This document shows positions 27,965 to 35,697 of a stretch of 64,000 nucleotides of DNA, piece by piece. The stretch comes from Bradyrhizobium roseum (GTDB taxonomy: Bacteria > Pseudomonadota > Alphaproteobacteria > Rhizobiales > Xanthobacteraceae): NCBI RefSeq assembly GCF_030413175.1, contig NZ_CP129212.1, forward strand, positions 6,238,450 through 6,302,449. The letters are read 5' to 3'. Position 1 is the stretch's first letter; each line of letters begins with the position of its first letter. The notes under the pieces were generated by a model that worked only from the letters and a program-made list of their open reading frames with translations, did not search any database and was not told where the DNA came from. The position numbers and the translations under genes were made by a program.

Positions 27965-28777
27965 ATGCGGTTCAACTGGCGCGCAATCTCCGGTCCGGTT
28001 CTGACGACAGTGACGGCGCTGGCCGCGTTCCTGCTCGACCGGCACATCGCCGGCGTTCCCAATCCGGCGCCGCTTTTCGTCTGCATCGTAGCCCTTGCCG
28101 CCTCGACCAGCGGCATCGCTTCCGGCATGGTCAGCGCCGCCATTTCAGTGGCGGCTTCCGCGCTGTTCTTCATCAACCACCGCACCACGCCCGGTTACGA
28201 TCCATCGGACCTGGCGCGCATCGGGCTGCTGGCGGCGACGGCGGGCGGCACCGCGCTGATCACCGGGCTTCTCCGGCAGAAATGGGTCGACGCCTTTGCG
28301 TGGGAGACCAAGCATCACGCCACCGCCGACCGCCTGTCGACCGCGCTCGATCAGGTCGATATCGGCATCGTGCTGCTCGACGCCGACACCCGCGCCGAAT
28401 TCATCAACCGCGCCTTCCGCGACTATTTCGCGCTGTCCGACGAGCAGGCCGACGGCAAGCCGCCCCTCATTGCGCTGATGTATCACGGTCGCGACACCGG
28501 CGCCTGGCAATTGCCGGAGGACGAACTGGACGCGTTCATCGCCAAGCGCACCGAGATGATCCGGGCCGGCGATTCCACACCGATCAACATCAACCTCGCC
28601 AACGGACAGGTGCTGCGCTTCATTTGCACGGCGCTCCCCGATGGCGGGCGCATGCTGAGCTATACGCCGGTCACCGACCTCGTTCGCCACAACGACGATC
28701 CCGGCAGCGGCGACTATTATCGCGCCCTGCGCGACAGCCCCCGCAGCCTCGCCAGGCCACTCGGCGCCGCGCACTAG
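27965..28777 (+). CDS. Membrane-anchored PAS-domain protein
   Basis: 270 residues from the ATG at 27965 (MRFNWRAISGPVL). The N-terminal 110 residues hold three or four hydrophobic helices resembling the DUF4118 sensor anchor of KdpD-like kinases (AAFLLDRHIAG, PLFVCIVALAASTSGIASG, GLLAATAGGTALITG). A PAS domain of the PAS-7/PAS-12 kind follows (ALDQVDIGIVLLDADTRAEF, then NRAFRDYFALSDEQADGKPP). No kinase, GGDEF or other output domain follows; the protein ends soon after the PAS core. It may be a free-standing sensor or a partner for a separate kinase. It is divergent from DUF486. Confidence 0.72.
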   Translation: MRFNWRAISGPVLTTVTALAAFLLDRHIAGVPNPAPLFVCIVALAASTSGIASGMVSAAISVAASALFFINHRTTPGYDPSDLARIGLLAATAGGTALITGLLRQKWVDAFAWETKHHATADRLSTALDQVDIGIVLLDADTRAEFINRAFRDYFALSDEQADGKPPLIALMYHGRDTGAWQLPEDELDAFIAKRTEMIRAGDSTPININLANGQVLRFICTALPDGGRMLSYTPVTDLVRHNDDPGSGDYYRALRDSPRSLARPLGAAH

Positions 28778-28859
28778 CGGCGGTACGCCGCGCTGCATGC
28801 GACGTTGATCCCCTCCTGCCAAGTCTGTAGGAATCAACGCGCGTCGCGACGCGCTCCTC

Positions 28860-29342
28860 ATGCCAACGGAAATCACGCAAATGCCCGGCGACCTCACCAT
28901 CCGCTTCGTCACGCGCAATGACTATGCGCAATGGCTGCCGCTGTGGGACGGCTACAACGAATTCTACGGCCGCTCTGGCCCGACCGCGCTGGCGCCCGAG
29001 ATCACTGCGATGACGTGGGCGCGCTTCTTCGATGCCTACGAGCCGGTGCACGCGCTGGTCGCCGACAGCGGCGGCGAGCTGCTCGGGCTGACGCATTACC
29101 TGTTCCACCGGTCCACGACCATGATCGAACCGAACTGCTATCTGCAGGATCTGTTCACGAATGCCGGGGCGCGAGGCAAGGGCGTCGGCCGCGCCTTGAT
29201 CAACGGCGTCTACACACAGGCCAGGCTTGCCGGAGGATCGCGCGTTTATTGGCAGACGCACGAGACCAACCACACCGCGATGCGGCTTTACAACAAGGTG
29301 GCGGACCGCTCCGGCTTCGTGGTCTACCGCAAGCTGCTCTGA
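28860..29342 (+). CDS. GNAT family N-acetyltransferase
   Basis: 160 residues; a start at residue 8 (ATG at 28881) is also possible. The acetyl-CoA loop is ARGKGVGRALINGV (about residues 102-115), preceded by the strand CYLQDLFTNAGA, and followed by RVYWQTHETNHTAMRLYNK. The last strand is the YRKLL end. The Y-L-Q-D-L-F and W-x-T-H-E-x-N pattern matches a GNAT subgroup common in proteobacteria and of unknown substrate. It follows the PAS protein gene by 83 bases on the same strand. Confidence 0.9.
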   Translation: MPTEITQMPGDLTIRFVTRNDYAQWLPLWDGYNEFYGRSGPTALAPEITAMTWARFFDAYEPVHALVADSGGELLGLTHYLFHRSTTMIEPNCYLQDLFTNAGARGKGVGRALINGVYTQARLAGGSRVYWQTHETNHTAMRLYNKVADRSGFVVYRKLL

Positions 29343-29471
29343 GCCGATTTCGCAGGACGGCTGGATCGCGCCGCCTGTGGATAAGTCCGGATGTCACGGC
29401 TGCGTAACAAAGCGCGGATAGGTTGCGGGTGCGCCTGATCAGGCCCCCCGTCTCAGGTCACGCGCCCCCAA

Positions 29472-29517
29472 GCGGCCCCCGTCAGTCGCCGCATTCTGAC
29501 CGGGGCCGCATCCTTTT
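29472..29517 (+). terminator. Probable rho-independent terminator
   Basis: GCGGCCCC and GGGGCCGC (29472-29479, 29502-29509) pair, with an inner GTCAG/CTGAC stem, followed by ATCCTTTT. It lies 130 bases after the acetyltransferase stop and before the aldo/keto reductase gene, so it probably ends read-through from upstream. Confidence 0.6.
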
Positions 29518-29624
29518 GTGCCGCATGGCTGCCAAGCGTTGCCGTCGCGGACTCCGCTGCTTGCCGGGTGAGCCGGCGCGGGCCACAATAGCCTCTCGCC
29601 GCGACCATCCCACAGGATCTATCC

Positions 29625-30563
29625 ATGCAAATTCGTAACCTCGGCGGCTCCGGCCTGCGCGTTTCCGCCGTCGGCCTCGGCTGCAACAATTTCGGCCAGC
29701 GCACCGACCTGGAAACCTCGCGCAAGGTGATCCACAAGGCGATCGACCTTGGCATCACGCTGTTCGACACCGCCGACATCTATGCCGGCATGGGCGGCTC
29801 GGAGACCGTGCTGGGCACCGTGCTCGGCGACCGCCGCAAGGACATCGTGCTGGCGACGAAATATTCCAAACCCATGAGCAACGACGGCACCAAGCAAGGC
29901 GCCTCGCGCCGCTACATCATGTCCGCGGTTGAAGCCAGTCTGACGCGGCTGAAGACCGACTACATCGATCTCTACCAGCAGCACGACTACGACCCGCTGA
30001 CGCCGATGGAAGAGACGCTGCGCGCGCTCGACGATCTCGTCCGCCAGGGCAAGGTGCGCTACATCGGCAACTCGAACTTTCCGGCCTGGCGCATTGCCGA
30101 AGCCGAGATGCTTGCGCGCCAGATGAACGTCAGCCGCTTCGTTTCCTGCCAGGACGAATACAGCCTCGTGGTGCGCGGCATCGAAAAGGATCTGCTGCCG
30201 GCCGCCACCGAATACAAGCTCGGGCTGTTGCCGTTCTTCCCGCTGGCGAGCGGACTCCTGACCGGCAAATACAAGCGCGGCGCCGACGCGCCCGCCGACA
30301 CCCGCTTTGCCAAAGCCCCGGCACTGAAGGACCGCTACGTCACCGCGCGCAACGAAGACATCGTCGAAAAGCTGCAAGCCTTCGCGCAGGCCTGCGGCCA
30401 TAGCATGCTGGAGCTGGCGTTCTCGTGGCTGGCCGCTCGCCCGCAAGTCGCAAGCGTCATCGCCGGCGCCACCCGCGTCGAGCAGGTCGAGCAGAACGTG
30501 AAAGCGATCGGCTGGGCACTGAGCGCGGAGGAGATGGCAGAGGTGGACAAGATCACGAAGTGA
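29625..30563 (+). CDS. Aldo/keto reductase
   Basis: 312 residues, TIM barrel. The catalytic tetrad is visible: Asp in LFDTADIYAG (near 47), Tyr in the same segment, Lys in VLATKYSKP (near 80) and His in YQQHDYDP (near 121). The NADPH site at the C-terminal half is marked by GLLPFFPLASGLLTGKY and VIAGATRVEQVEQN. It reduces aldehydes or ketones with NADPH in the cytoplasm; the Q-Q-H-D-Y-D and F-F-P-L-A-S-G-L-L segments match the YhdN/AKR11-12-like group. Transcribed alone; the ATG follows a weak AGGATC site. Confidence 0.93.
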   Translation: MQIRNLGGSGLRVSAVGLGCNNFGQRTDLETSRKVIHKAIDLGITLFDTADIYAGMGGSETVLGTVLGDRRKDIVLATKYSKPMSNDGTKQGASRRYIMSAVEASLTRLKTDYIDLYQQHDYDPLTPMEETLRALDDLVRQGKVRYIGNSNFPAWRIAEAEMLARQMNVSRFVSCQDEYSLVVRGIEKDLLPAATEYKLGLLPFFPLASGLLTGKYKRGADAPADTRFAKAPALKDRYVTARNEDIVEKLQAFAQACGHSMLELAFSWLAARPQVASVIAGATRVEQVEQNVKAIGWALSAEEMAEVDKITK

Positions 30564-30595
30564 ATCTCGTTCGCCGTCGTCCCGGCCTTCCTCGC

Positions 30596-30734
30596 CCCCT
30601 CGCCCCGTTCTTCACGGGGAGAGGGTCGGGGTGAGGGGCTCTCTCCGCGAATTGAGCCCTATCGATGGACCTGTACCCCCTCACCCGGAGCGCTTCGCGC
30701 TCCGACCTCTCCCCGCAAGCGGGGCGAGGTTGCG
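30596..30734 (+). repeat. Composite palindromic repeat, family A, left of DUF559 gene
   Basis: An inverted copy (about 30600-30640, CGCCCCGTTCTTCACGGGG with GAGGGTCGGGGTGAGGGG) is joined through a spacer to a direct copy (30677-30731). The direct copy reads CCCCTCACCCGG, hairpin GGAGCGC-TTC-GCGCTCC (30687-30703), then CTCTCCCCGC and GCGGGGCGAGGTT. It ends 15-18 bases from the DUF559 stop codon. Confidence 0.85.
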
Positions 30735-30748
30735 GACGCGGCACGAGC

Positions 30749-31093
30749 TTAATTCGACAACTCGATTTGAATAGCGGTGAGGACGCCTTCGATATTCCCG
30801 AGCACATCGTTGTTCCAGAATCTCAGCACACGATAACCTTGGTCAGTCAGGCGGCGATCACGAATTACGTCGGCTTCTGATTCATTATGCTGCCCGCCAT
30901 CCACTTCGATAATCAGACGTCGTTCGCGACAAACAAAATCGCAGATGTAACAGAATATCGGCACTTGCCTTGCAAACTTGTGTCCGTCGATCTGTCGATT
31001 GCGAATGCGATTCCAAAGAACCGTTTCTGCATCCGTTTGATTAACGCGCAGCTGTCGTGCGATTTGGATGGTCTTTTCGTTGCTGCCACGCAT
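30749..31093 (-). CDS. DUF559 family endonuclease-like protein
   Basis: 114 residues from the ATG at 31093. It has the DUF559 core, which belongs to the PD-(D/E)xK/Vsr-like nuclease fold: an N-terminal helix with ARQLRVNQTDAETVLWNRIR, GHKFARQVPI, YICDFVCRERRLIIEVDGGQH (D and E-V-D as likely catalytic acids, about residues 55-75) and GYRVLRFWNNDVLGNIEGV. It probably cuts or binds DNA. G+C is clearly lower than in the neighbours (about half in one 60-base sample). Direct copies of the family A repeat flank both ends, and the AGGGGCAGGG ribosome binding site is part of the right-hand repeat. An upstream ATG at 31165 would run through the repeat and is rejected. Confidence 0.85.
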   Translation of the reverse strand: MRGSNEKTIQIARQLRVNQTDAETVLWNRIRNRQIDGHKFARQVPIFCYICDFVCRERRLIIEVDGGQHNESEADVIRDRRLTDQGYRVLRFWNNDVLGNIEGVLTAIQIELSN

Positions 31094-31100
31094 TGCCCTG

Positions 31101-31159
31101 CCCCTCACTCGGATTGCTGCGCAATCCGACCTCTCCCCGCAATAGAGCGGGAAGAGGTT
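31101..31159 (+). repeat. Palindromic repeat, family A, right of DUF559 gene
   Basis: One direct copy: CCCCTCACTCGG, hairpin GGATTGC-TGC-GCAATCC (31111-31127), CTCTCCCCGC, GCGGGAAGAGGTT. Orientation matches the copy at 30677-30731, so the pair are direct repeats around the gene. Stem bases differ from the left copy (GGAGCGC to GGATTGC) while both arms change together. Its last bases touch the end of the DUF1501 gene. Confidence 0.85.
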
Positions 31160-32393
31160 AAGCAAGCAATCCCTGCATCGGCTTCACCGCGCCACTATCC
31201 GGGAACACGCTCTCTCCCAGCACCTTGTCCGCCAGCCCGAACTGGTCTTTCAGCACGCCCTTCATCACCGCGCGCAGGTCGGTGGTCGGGGCGAGATCGC
31301 GGCCCTGATAGAGATTGTTCGGCTTCAGTCCTGGCCAGTCCGCGATCACGCGGCCGCCCTTCACGGCTCCGCCGGCGAGCAGCGCGATGGTGCCGGTGCC
31401 GTGGTCGGTGCCTTGCGTGCCGTTGATGCGCGCGGTGCGGCCGAATTCGGTGGCGACCACGATCACGGTGTCGCGCCAGCGCGGGCCAAGTCCCGTCTCG
31501 AATTCCGCCAACGCGCCGTCGAGACCGCCGAGCAGTTGCGCCAGCCGTCCGACCGGCCCGCCTTCATTGGCATGGGTGTCCCAGCCGTCGAAGGCGAGCG
31601 CGCCGATCCGCGGGCCGTCATCGGCCGCCATCAGCTTCGCCGCGCCGCGCGCCACCAGCCGCATTGCACCGACGCCATTGGCTCCGGGTTTTGGTCTCAT
31701 GTCGTCGCCCTGCGCGGCCTTGTCCAGCGCGAGGCCTTGCTTCAACGCCGCAGCAAGCGCGGGATCGCGGTGTTGATAGAGCTCGACGAGCCGCATCGCG
31801 GTATCTTCCGCCGCCTGCGGCAGCGCGACGGGCGCCCAGCCGACCGTCGGCGCCGCGCCGCGCAGCACGAGCGGCGTGGTCGGGCCGACCGCGAGCGCGC
31901 CCGTCACCCGCTCGCCTTTCGGCAGGCCTTCCAGCGCGCGGTTGAGCCAACCGGACTGCACCCGGCCCGGACCCGCAAAACCGCTTTCGAGCACGTCCTG
32001 CCCGTCAAAATGCGAACGGTCGCGATACGACGTCGCGACTGCGTGAATCACTGCCGCCTTGTTCTCGCGATACATCCGGGCAAATTCCGGCATCGCCGGA
32101 TGCAGTGCAAAGAACGCGTTCAGCGGCAACGCCGCGTTCGGCCCATTGGACGTCAGCGCGATCGAGCCATGCAGGCCGGCGTAGTCAGGATCGCCAAGCG
32201 GCGCGACGGTCGCGAGCCCATCCAGGGCGCCGCGCAAAATGATCACGACCAGCCGTGGATCGCGGCCGTCGGCGGCGCGCGCGAATTTCGGTAAGTAAGC
32301 CCAGGCCGCAAAGGAGGCGCCGCCGAGCAAGACGCCGCGCCGCGAAACCGCCGACGATCTCAGGCCCTCGCAGCAATCGTTCATCGTTTCCAT
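31158..32393 (-). CDS. DUF1501 family exported protein
   Basis: 411 residues. A Tat signal is visible (SRRGVLLGGASFAAWAYLPKFARA, given here by position: about residues 18-41). The rest has the alkaline-phosphatase-like DUF1501 fold: RLVVIILRGALDGLA, then HFDGQDVLESG (metal-binding segment near 127), FDGWDTHANEGG, VIVVATEFGRTARINGTQG and TDHGTGTIALLAGG. These proteins are exported folded to the periplasm and nearly always occur with DUF1800 proteins; their reaction is unknown. The gene starts five bases after the DUF1800 stop and its AGAGGAG site lies in the end of that gene, so translation is probably coupled. Confidence 0.9.
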   Translation of the reverse strand: METMNDCCEGLRSSAVSRRGVLLGGASFAAWAYLPKFARAADGRDPRLVVIILRGALDGLATVAPLGDPDYAGLHGSIALTSNGPNAALPLNAFFALHPAMPEFARMYRENKAAVIHAVATSYRDRSHFDGQDVLESGFAGPGRVQSGWLNRALEGLPKGERVTGALAVGPTTPLVLRGAAPTVGWAPVALPQAAEDTAMRLVELYQHRDPALAAALKQGLALDKAAQGDDMRPKPGANGVGAMRLVARGAAKLMAADDGPRIGALAFDGWDTHANEGGPVGRLAQLLGGLDGALAEFETGLGPRWRDTVIVVATEFGRTARINGTQGTDHGTGTIALLAGGAVKGGRVIADWPGLKPNNLYQGRDLAPTTDLRAVMKGVLKDQFGLADKVLGESVFPDSGAVKPMQGLLA

Positions 32394-32398
32394 GGGCG

Positions 32399-33961
32399 CT
32401 ATCTCCTCTGGAACTCCGGCGACATCAGCAACAGCGCCAGCGCCTGCTGCCGCGATTCCGCTCGCTCGATGGTTTTGCGCGTCTCTGACGATGCCGCGTC
32501 CGCCGCCACCAGTTCGAGCAGGTCGCGCGGATCAACGCCGTCGGCGAGCCGGGAGGCGATCTGCGCCGATATATCCAGCCGCAGCTTGATGCCCTCCGGA
32601 GCCGCCCACGCCGCGTTGCTGTCGGCAAAACCGTTCGGCCCCGCGGGCGACCACAGCGGCTGGCCCAGCGTGTTGAGCGCGCCGAGGTAGCGGCCGGGAT
32701 CATTCGGGATCTGCGCCAATAGCCGGCCCGACGCGACGAGGAATTCATACGGCGAGCGTATCTTGGCGAGCGGCGCCTTCCAGGCATCATCGGAATCCAC
32801 CAGCGCCATCGCCAGCGCCTTGAGCTCGCCGTCGGTTCTCGTGAAGACATCGGCGAGCCGCGCCACCAGGGCCGGTGGCGGATCATCGGCCACGAAGTGA
32901 CGCGCGAACTTGGTCGCGATGAATTTTGCCGTCGACGGATGGCGCGCAAGATCCGCCAGCACCGCTTCACCCTGCGTGACATCCGGCGCGCTGTAGATCT
33001 TCCCCATCACGCGCCGCGCGCCAGGCTGATGCGCATTGGCGTTGAACACGAAGGTGCCGGGCGCACCCAGCCGGCCGAGCCGGCCCGCATAGGTCCAGCC
33101 GGTGATGACATTCGCCAGCGCCGTCACGTCGTCCTGCGAATAGCCGCCGCCGACGCCGAGCGTATGCAGTTCGAGAATTTCGCGGGCGAGGTTTTCGTTC
33201 AGTCCGCGGTTGCGATTTTTTCCGGCGCGGGAGTCCGGACCGAGCGATTGCTGATTATCGAGAAAGAACAGCATCGCCGGATGCTGCTCGACCGCCTTGA
33301 GCATGTCGGCGAAGCGACCAAGTACATGGGGGCGGATCGCCTCGCGCTCGAACGAACCAGCCCACATCCGCGCCGGCCCACCCTTGTTGGCGGAGATGCA
33401 GAAATGATTGGACCAGAATGCCACCAGCCGTTCGATGAACCCGCAATCGGCCATCACGCCACGCTGTAGCCGCGCCAGCGCCTCGGCGCGAAAAGTCTTC
33501 TGGATGATGTTGAGCGGCGCCGGCGGCGGCTTTGGCGCATTGGGCCGCATCGCGTCAGCGGGCGCCATCGCCGCGTCGCGAGTTTCCGCAGGCTTCGCCG
33601 CTTCAGACGCAGGTTCTTTCGGCGCCATATCCATCGCGATGCTGTTCAGCGACAGGTTCCGCCGCTGTATCTTCGCATCCGCCGGCGGTTGGCCTTCGGC
33701 GGCGGATGGCGTTGCGGCCTTTGCGGCGGCATCGCGGGCCTGCTGAATCCCGAACTGATAGTCGAACACCGCCTTGCCGAGCGCCGCCGTCGACTGCAAG
33801 CCCGGCACTTCGAGCAGCACGCCGCTCGGACGCGCGAGTTCAGCCTTGACGAAACCGCGCGGATCGGACGCCGCGTTGAGAAAATCGCCGGATGCCCCGC
33901 CGCGCGCGCCCAAACCAAAGCGGTTGAGCGCAACAAGGGCAGCTTGCGAATCGCGGGCCAT
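32399..33961 (-). CDS. DUF1800 family protein
   Basis: 520 residues, mostly helical. Family features: ALNRFGLGARGG at the N-terminus, FWSNHFCISANKG (near 188), RPHVLGRFADMLKAVEQHPAMLFFLDN (spread over about 215-245), NENLAREILELHTLGV (near 262-277) and YSQDDVTALANVITGWTYAG. A low-complexity Ala/Pro/Glu insertion of about 85 residues (about 75-160) separates the first helices from the core. No classical signal peptide is visible, although the DUF1501 partner carries a Tat signal; DUF1800 might be exported with it. Function unknown. The start is preceded by three tandem AAGGGA units. Confidence 0.9.
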   Translation of the reverse strand: MARDSQAALVALNRFGLGARGGASGDFLNAASDPRGFVKAELARPSGVLLEVPGLQSTAALGKAVFDYQFGIQQARDAAAKAATPSAAEGQPPADAKIQRRNLSLNSIAMDMAPKEPASEAAKPAETRDAAMAPADAMRPNAPKPPPAPLNIIQKTFRAEALARLQRGVMADCGFIERLVAFWSNHFCISANKGGPARMWAGSFEREAIRPHVLGRFADMLKAVEQHPAMLFFLDNQQSLGPDSRAGKNRNRGLNENLAREILELHTLGVGGGYSQDDVTALANVITGWTYAGRLGRLGAPGTFVFNANAHQPGARRVMGKIYSAPDVTQGEAVLADLARHPSTAKFIATKFARHFVADDPPPALVARLADVFTRTDGELKALAMALVDSDDAWKAPLAKIRSPYEFLVASGRLLAQIPNDPGRYLGALNTLGQPLWSPAGPNGFADSNAAWAAPEGIKLRLDISAQIASRLADGVDPRDLLELVAADAASSETRKTIERAESRQQALALLLMSPEFQRR

Positions 33962-33962
33962 C

Positions 33963-33997
33963 GGATCTCCCTTGGGATCTCCCTTGGGATTTCCCTT
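33963..33997 (-). repeat. Tandem 12-base repeat carrying the ribosome binding site
   Basis: Three units of about 12 bases (minus strand AAGGGAGATCCC, with small changes) lie directly before the DUF1800 start codon. Each contains AAGGGA, so the gene has three possible Shine-Dalgarno sequences in register at 12-base steps. Only the unit nearest the ATG has normal spacing. Confidence 0.8.
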
Positions 33998-34086
33998 GAA
34001 ACGTCACAGGCGTATAGTCGCTGCGAAGTATAACGCGGTTCGCTATGAACCCGGGATTAATTCCGCGTCAGGATGCGGCCTCATTG

Positions 34087-34287
34087 ATGATACACGCCTT
34101 GGAACAGCAACCTGCGCGCCGCCTTTGCTGCGCCCGATGCGGCACTGAGTTCAGTTGCAGCCTTTCCGGACCGTGCTGGTGTGCCGGCGAGGCGTTTCGC
34201 CTGCCGATGCCCGTGGACGGCGACGACTGTCTCTGTCCGCAATGCCTGCGCAAGCTGGCCAAACAACACACCGGTGCCGCAACGTGA
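34087..34287 (+). CDS. Cysteine-rich CWC-type small protein
   Basis: About 66 residues from the ATG at 34087; an in-frame ATG at 34045 would add 14. Four to six Cys form C-C-x-x-C-G-x-x-F-x-C (LCCARCGTEFSC) and C-W-C (GPCWCAGEA) clusters, then CLCPQCLRKLA. This matches the cysteine-rich CWC family, thought to bind zinc. Function unknown. The TGA stop overlaps the GTG start of the HAD gene (GTGA), so the two are translationally coupled. No strong ribosome binding site is seen for either start. Confidence 0.75.
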   Translation: MIHALEQQPARRLCCARCGTEFSCSLSGPCWCAGEAFRLPMPVDGDDCLCPQCLRKLAKQHTGAAT

Positions 34288-34964
34288 CCGCGAGATGGAA
34301 CGTCAGTGCCGTCCTGCTCGACATGGACGGCACGCTGCTCGATACGGAAAAGATCTATTTCGACAGCCTCGTCGCGGCGCTCCATGCCCATGGTTACGGT
34401 GACGACGCCCCCGCGCTCTGCCACGCCATGGTCGGCCTGCCCGGCCCAGCTTGCGAAGCCATGCTGCTTGATCGCTACGGCGCGCGGTTTCCGCTCACCG
34501 AGATCAACCGCGCGTATGTTGCGAACCGCGACCGGTTCATGGAAGCGGGCCTGCCCCTCAAGCCATGCACGCTCGAACTACTCGATGGGCTCGCCGCCGC
34601 CGATTGCCCGATGGCGATCGTCACCTCGTCGTCGCGCCGCAACGCCGAGCGCAACCTTTCGCTGGCCGGCATCCGCGCGCGCTTCGACACCGTCCTGACG
34701 CTTGACGACGTGACGCACGGCAAGCCGAGCCCGGACCTCTATCTCCTCGCCGCCGCACGCCTTGGCCATGCGCCGGAAGCCTGCGTCGCGGTGGAGGATT
34801 CCAACCACGGCGTGACCGCATCCCACGCCGCCGGCGCGATCACCATCATGGTGCCGGACATGACCCCGCCGACCGACGAGACGCGCGCAAAATGCGCCGC
34901 CGTACTGCCGGACCTCGGCGCGGTGCTCGCGATGCTGCGCGAGCGCGGCGCGTTCGAGCGCTAG
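34284..34964 (+). CDS. HAD-IA family phosphatase/phosphomutase-like hydrolase
   Basis: 226 residues from the GTG at 34284, which overlaps the stop of the CWC gene; a longer ATG frame runs through that gene and is rejected. The four HAD motifs are present: DMDGTLLDTE (nucleophile Asp, near 14), TSSSRRNAE (motif II), the Lys in HGKPSPDLYL (motif III, near 152) and VEDSNHGVTAS (motif IV, near 175). A C1 helical cap fits the beta-phosphoglucomutase and 2-deoxyglucose-6-phosphate phosphatase group. Substrate unknown; cytoplasmic. Confidence 0.9.
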   Translation: MTARWNVSAVLLDMDGTLLDTEKIYFDSLVAALHAHGYGDDAPALCHAMVGLPGPACEAMLLDRYGARFPLTEINRAYVANRDRFMEAGLPLKPCTLELLDGLAAADCPMAIVTSSSRRNAERNLSLAGIRARFDTVLTLDDVTHGKPSPDLYLLAAARLGHAPEACVAVEDSNHGVTASHAAGAITIMVPDMTPPTDETRAKCAAVLPDLGAVLAMLRERGAFER

Positions 34965-34997
34965 CCGCCGTGCCACTGCCGTGGGGTGGGCACGTCG

Positions 34998-35609
34998 CTA
35001 CGCCCCTCTGCCTACCCGGCGAGACCGGCGATGCCGCGCCAGCGCGGCCTCGATCAGCCCATGCGCCGCCTCGCCCGCCGTTTCCATGTACGAGGGATCG
35101 CGGTGCAGCAGCACGACCGCGAACGAGCCGTCGAGCAGCAGCAGAATTTGCCGCGCGAGCCGCAGGGGGTCCGCGATGCCCTCCGCCGCAAAGACTCCAC
35201 GCAGCCACTCCTCGAATTTCTTCTTGTGCGCGGCGCCGATCTTCATCGCGGGATGGCCGGGCATGTTGGCGAGTTCGGCCGACGTCCGCAGAAAGCCGCA
35301 GCCCTTCCACTTCGGATGCCGCGCCGACCGGGCGAGATTGAGGAAGATCGCCTCGACCTTCGCCGGCAGGCTGCCCGCCGCCGCATCGAACCATTGCCGG
35401 AACAGCGCCAAATTTGGCTGGTCGCGGCCGGCGAGATAGGCCGCGACCAGATCGTCCTTGCTCTTGAAATGATAATACAGCGTCCGCTTGGTGACGCCGG
35501 CCCTGGCTGCCACCGCATCGACGCTGACGCCCCGGATGCCGTCATTGTAGAACAGCGCATTCGCCGCCGAAATGATGCGCTCGCGCGTCGGGATGCCGGA
35601 TCGTGCCAT
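34998..35609 (-). CDS. TetR family transcriptional regulator
   Basis: 203 residues from the ATG at 35609 (MARSGIPTRERIISAA). The N-terminal HTH is AVAARAGVTKRTLYYHFKSK (about residues 30-50). The helical ligand domain follows; GCGFLRTSAELANMPGHP (about 105-123) resembles regulators of the YcdC/AefR-like groups. The end (RSRRVGRGA) reads into sequence resembling an intergenic repeat fragment, so the native C-terminus may have been replaced. It is divergent from the enoyl-CoA hydratase gene at 35698 and probably controls both through the palindrome at 35618-35641. Confidence 0.9.
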   Translation of the reverse strand: MARSGIPTRERIISAANALFYNDGIRGVSVDAVAARAGVTKRTLYYHFKSKDDLVAAYLAGRDQPNLALFRQWFDAAAGSLPAKVEAIFLNLARSARHPKWKGCGFLRTSAELANMPGHPAMKIGAAHKKKFEEWLRGVFAAEGIADPLRLARQILLLLDGSFAVVLLHRDPSYMETAGEAAHGLIEAALARHRRSRRVGRGA

Positions 35610-35617
35610 CATCCAAA

Positions 35618-35641
35618 TGTATACCGCCCAGTGAATATACA
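35618..35641. promoter_or_regulatory. Palindromic operator between tetR-type gene and enoyl-CoA hydratase gene
   Basis: TGTATA and TATACA form a perfect inverted repeat with a 12-base spacer (35618-35623, 35636-35641). It begins nine bases before the regulator's start codon, as is common for autoregulated TetR operators, and lies 57 bases upstream of the hydratase ATG. The AT-rich arms stand out in this GC-rich region. Confidence 0.6.
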
Positions 35642-35697
35642 CAATGCGAAGGGATCTTTAGCGTGCTCGTGACTGAGCAGCACGCACGGAGCCCCGC

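Noticed and set aside
34155..34283. ATG start for the HAD protein inside the CWC gene
   Set aside because: It would overlap most of the CWC gene; the GTG at 34284 in a GTGA overlap gives normal HAD length.
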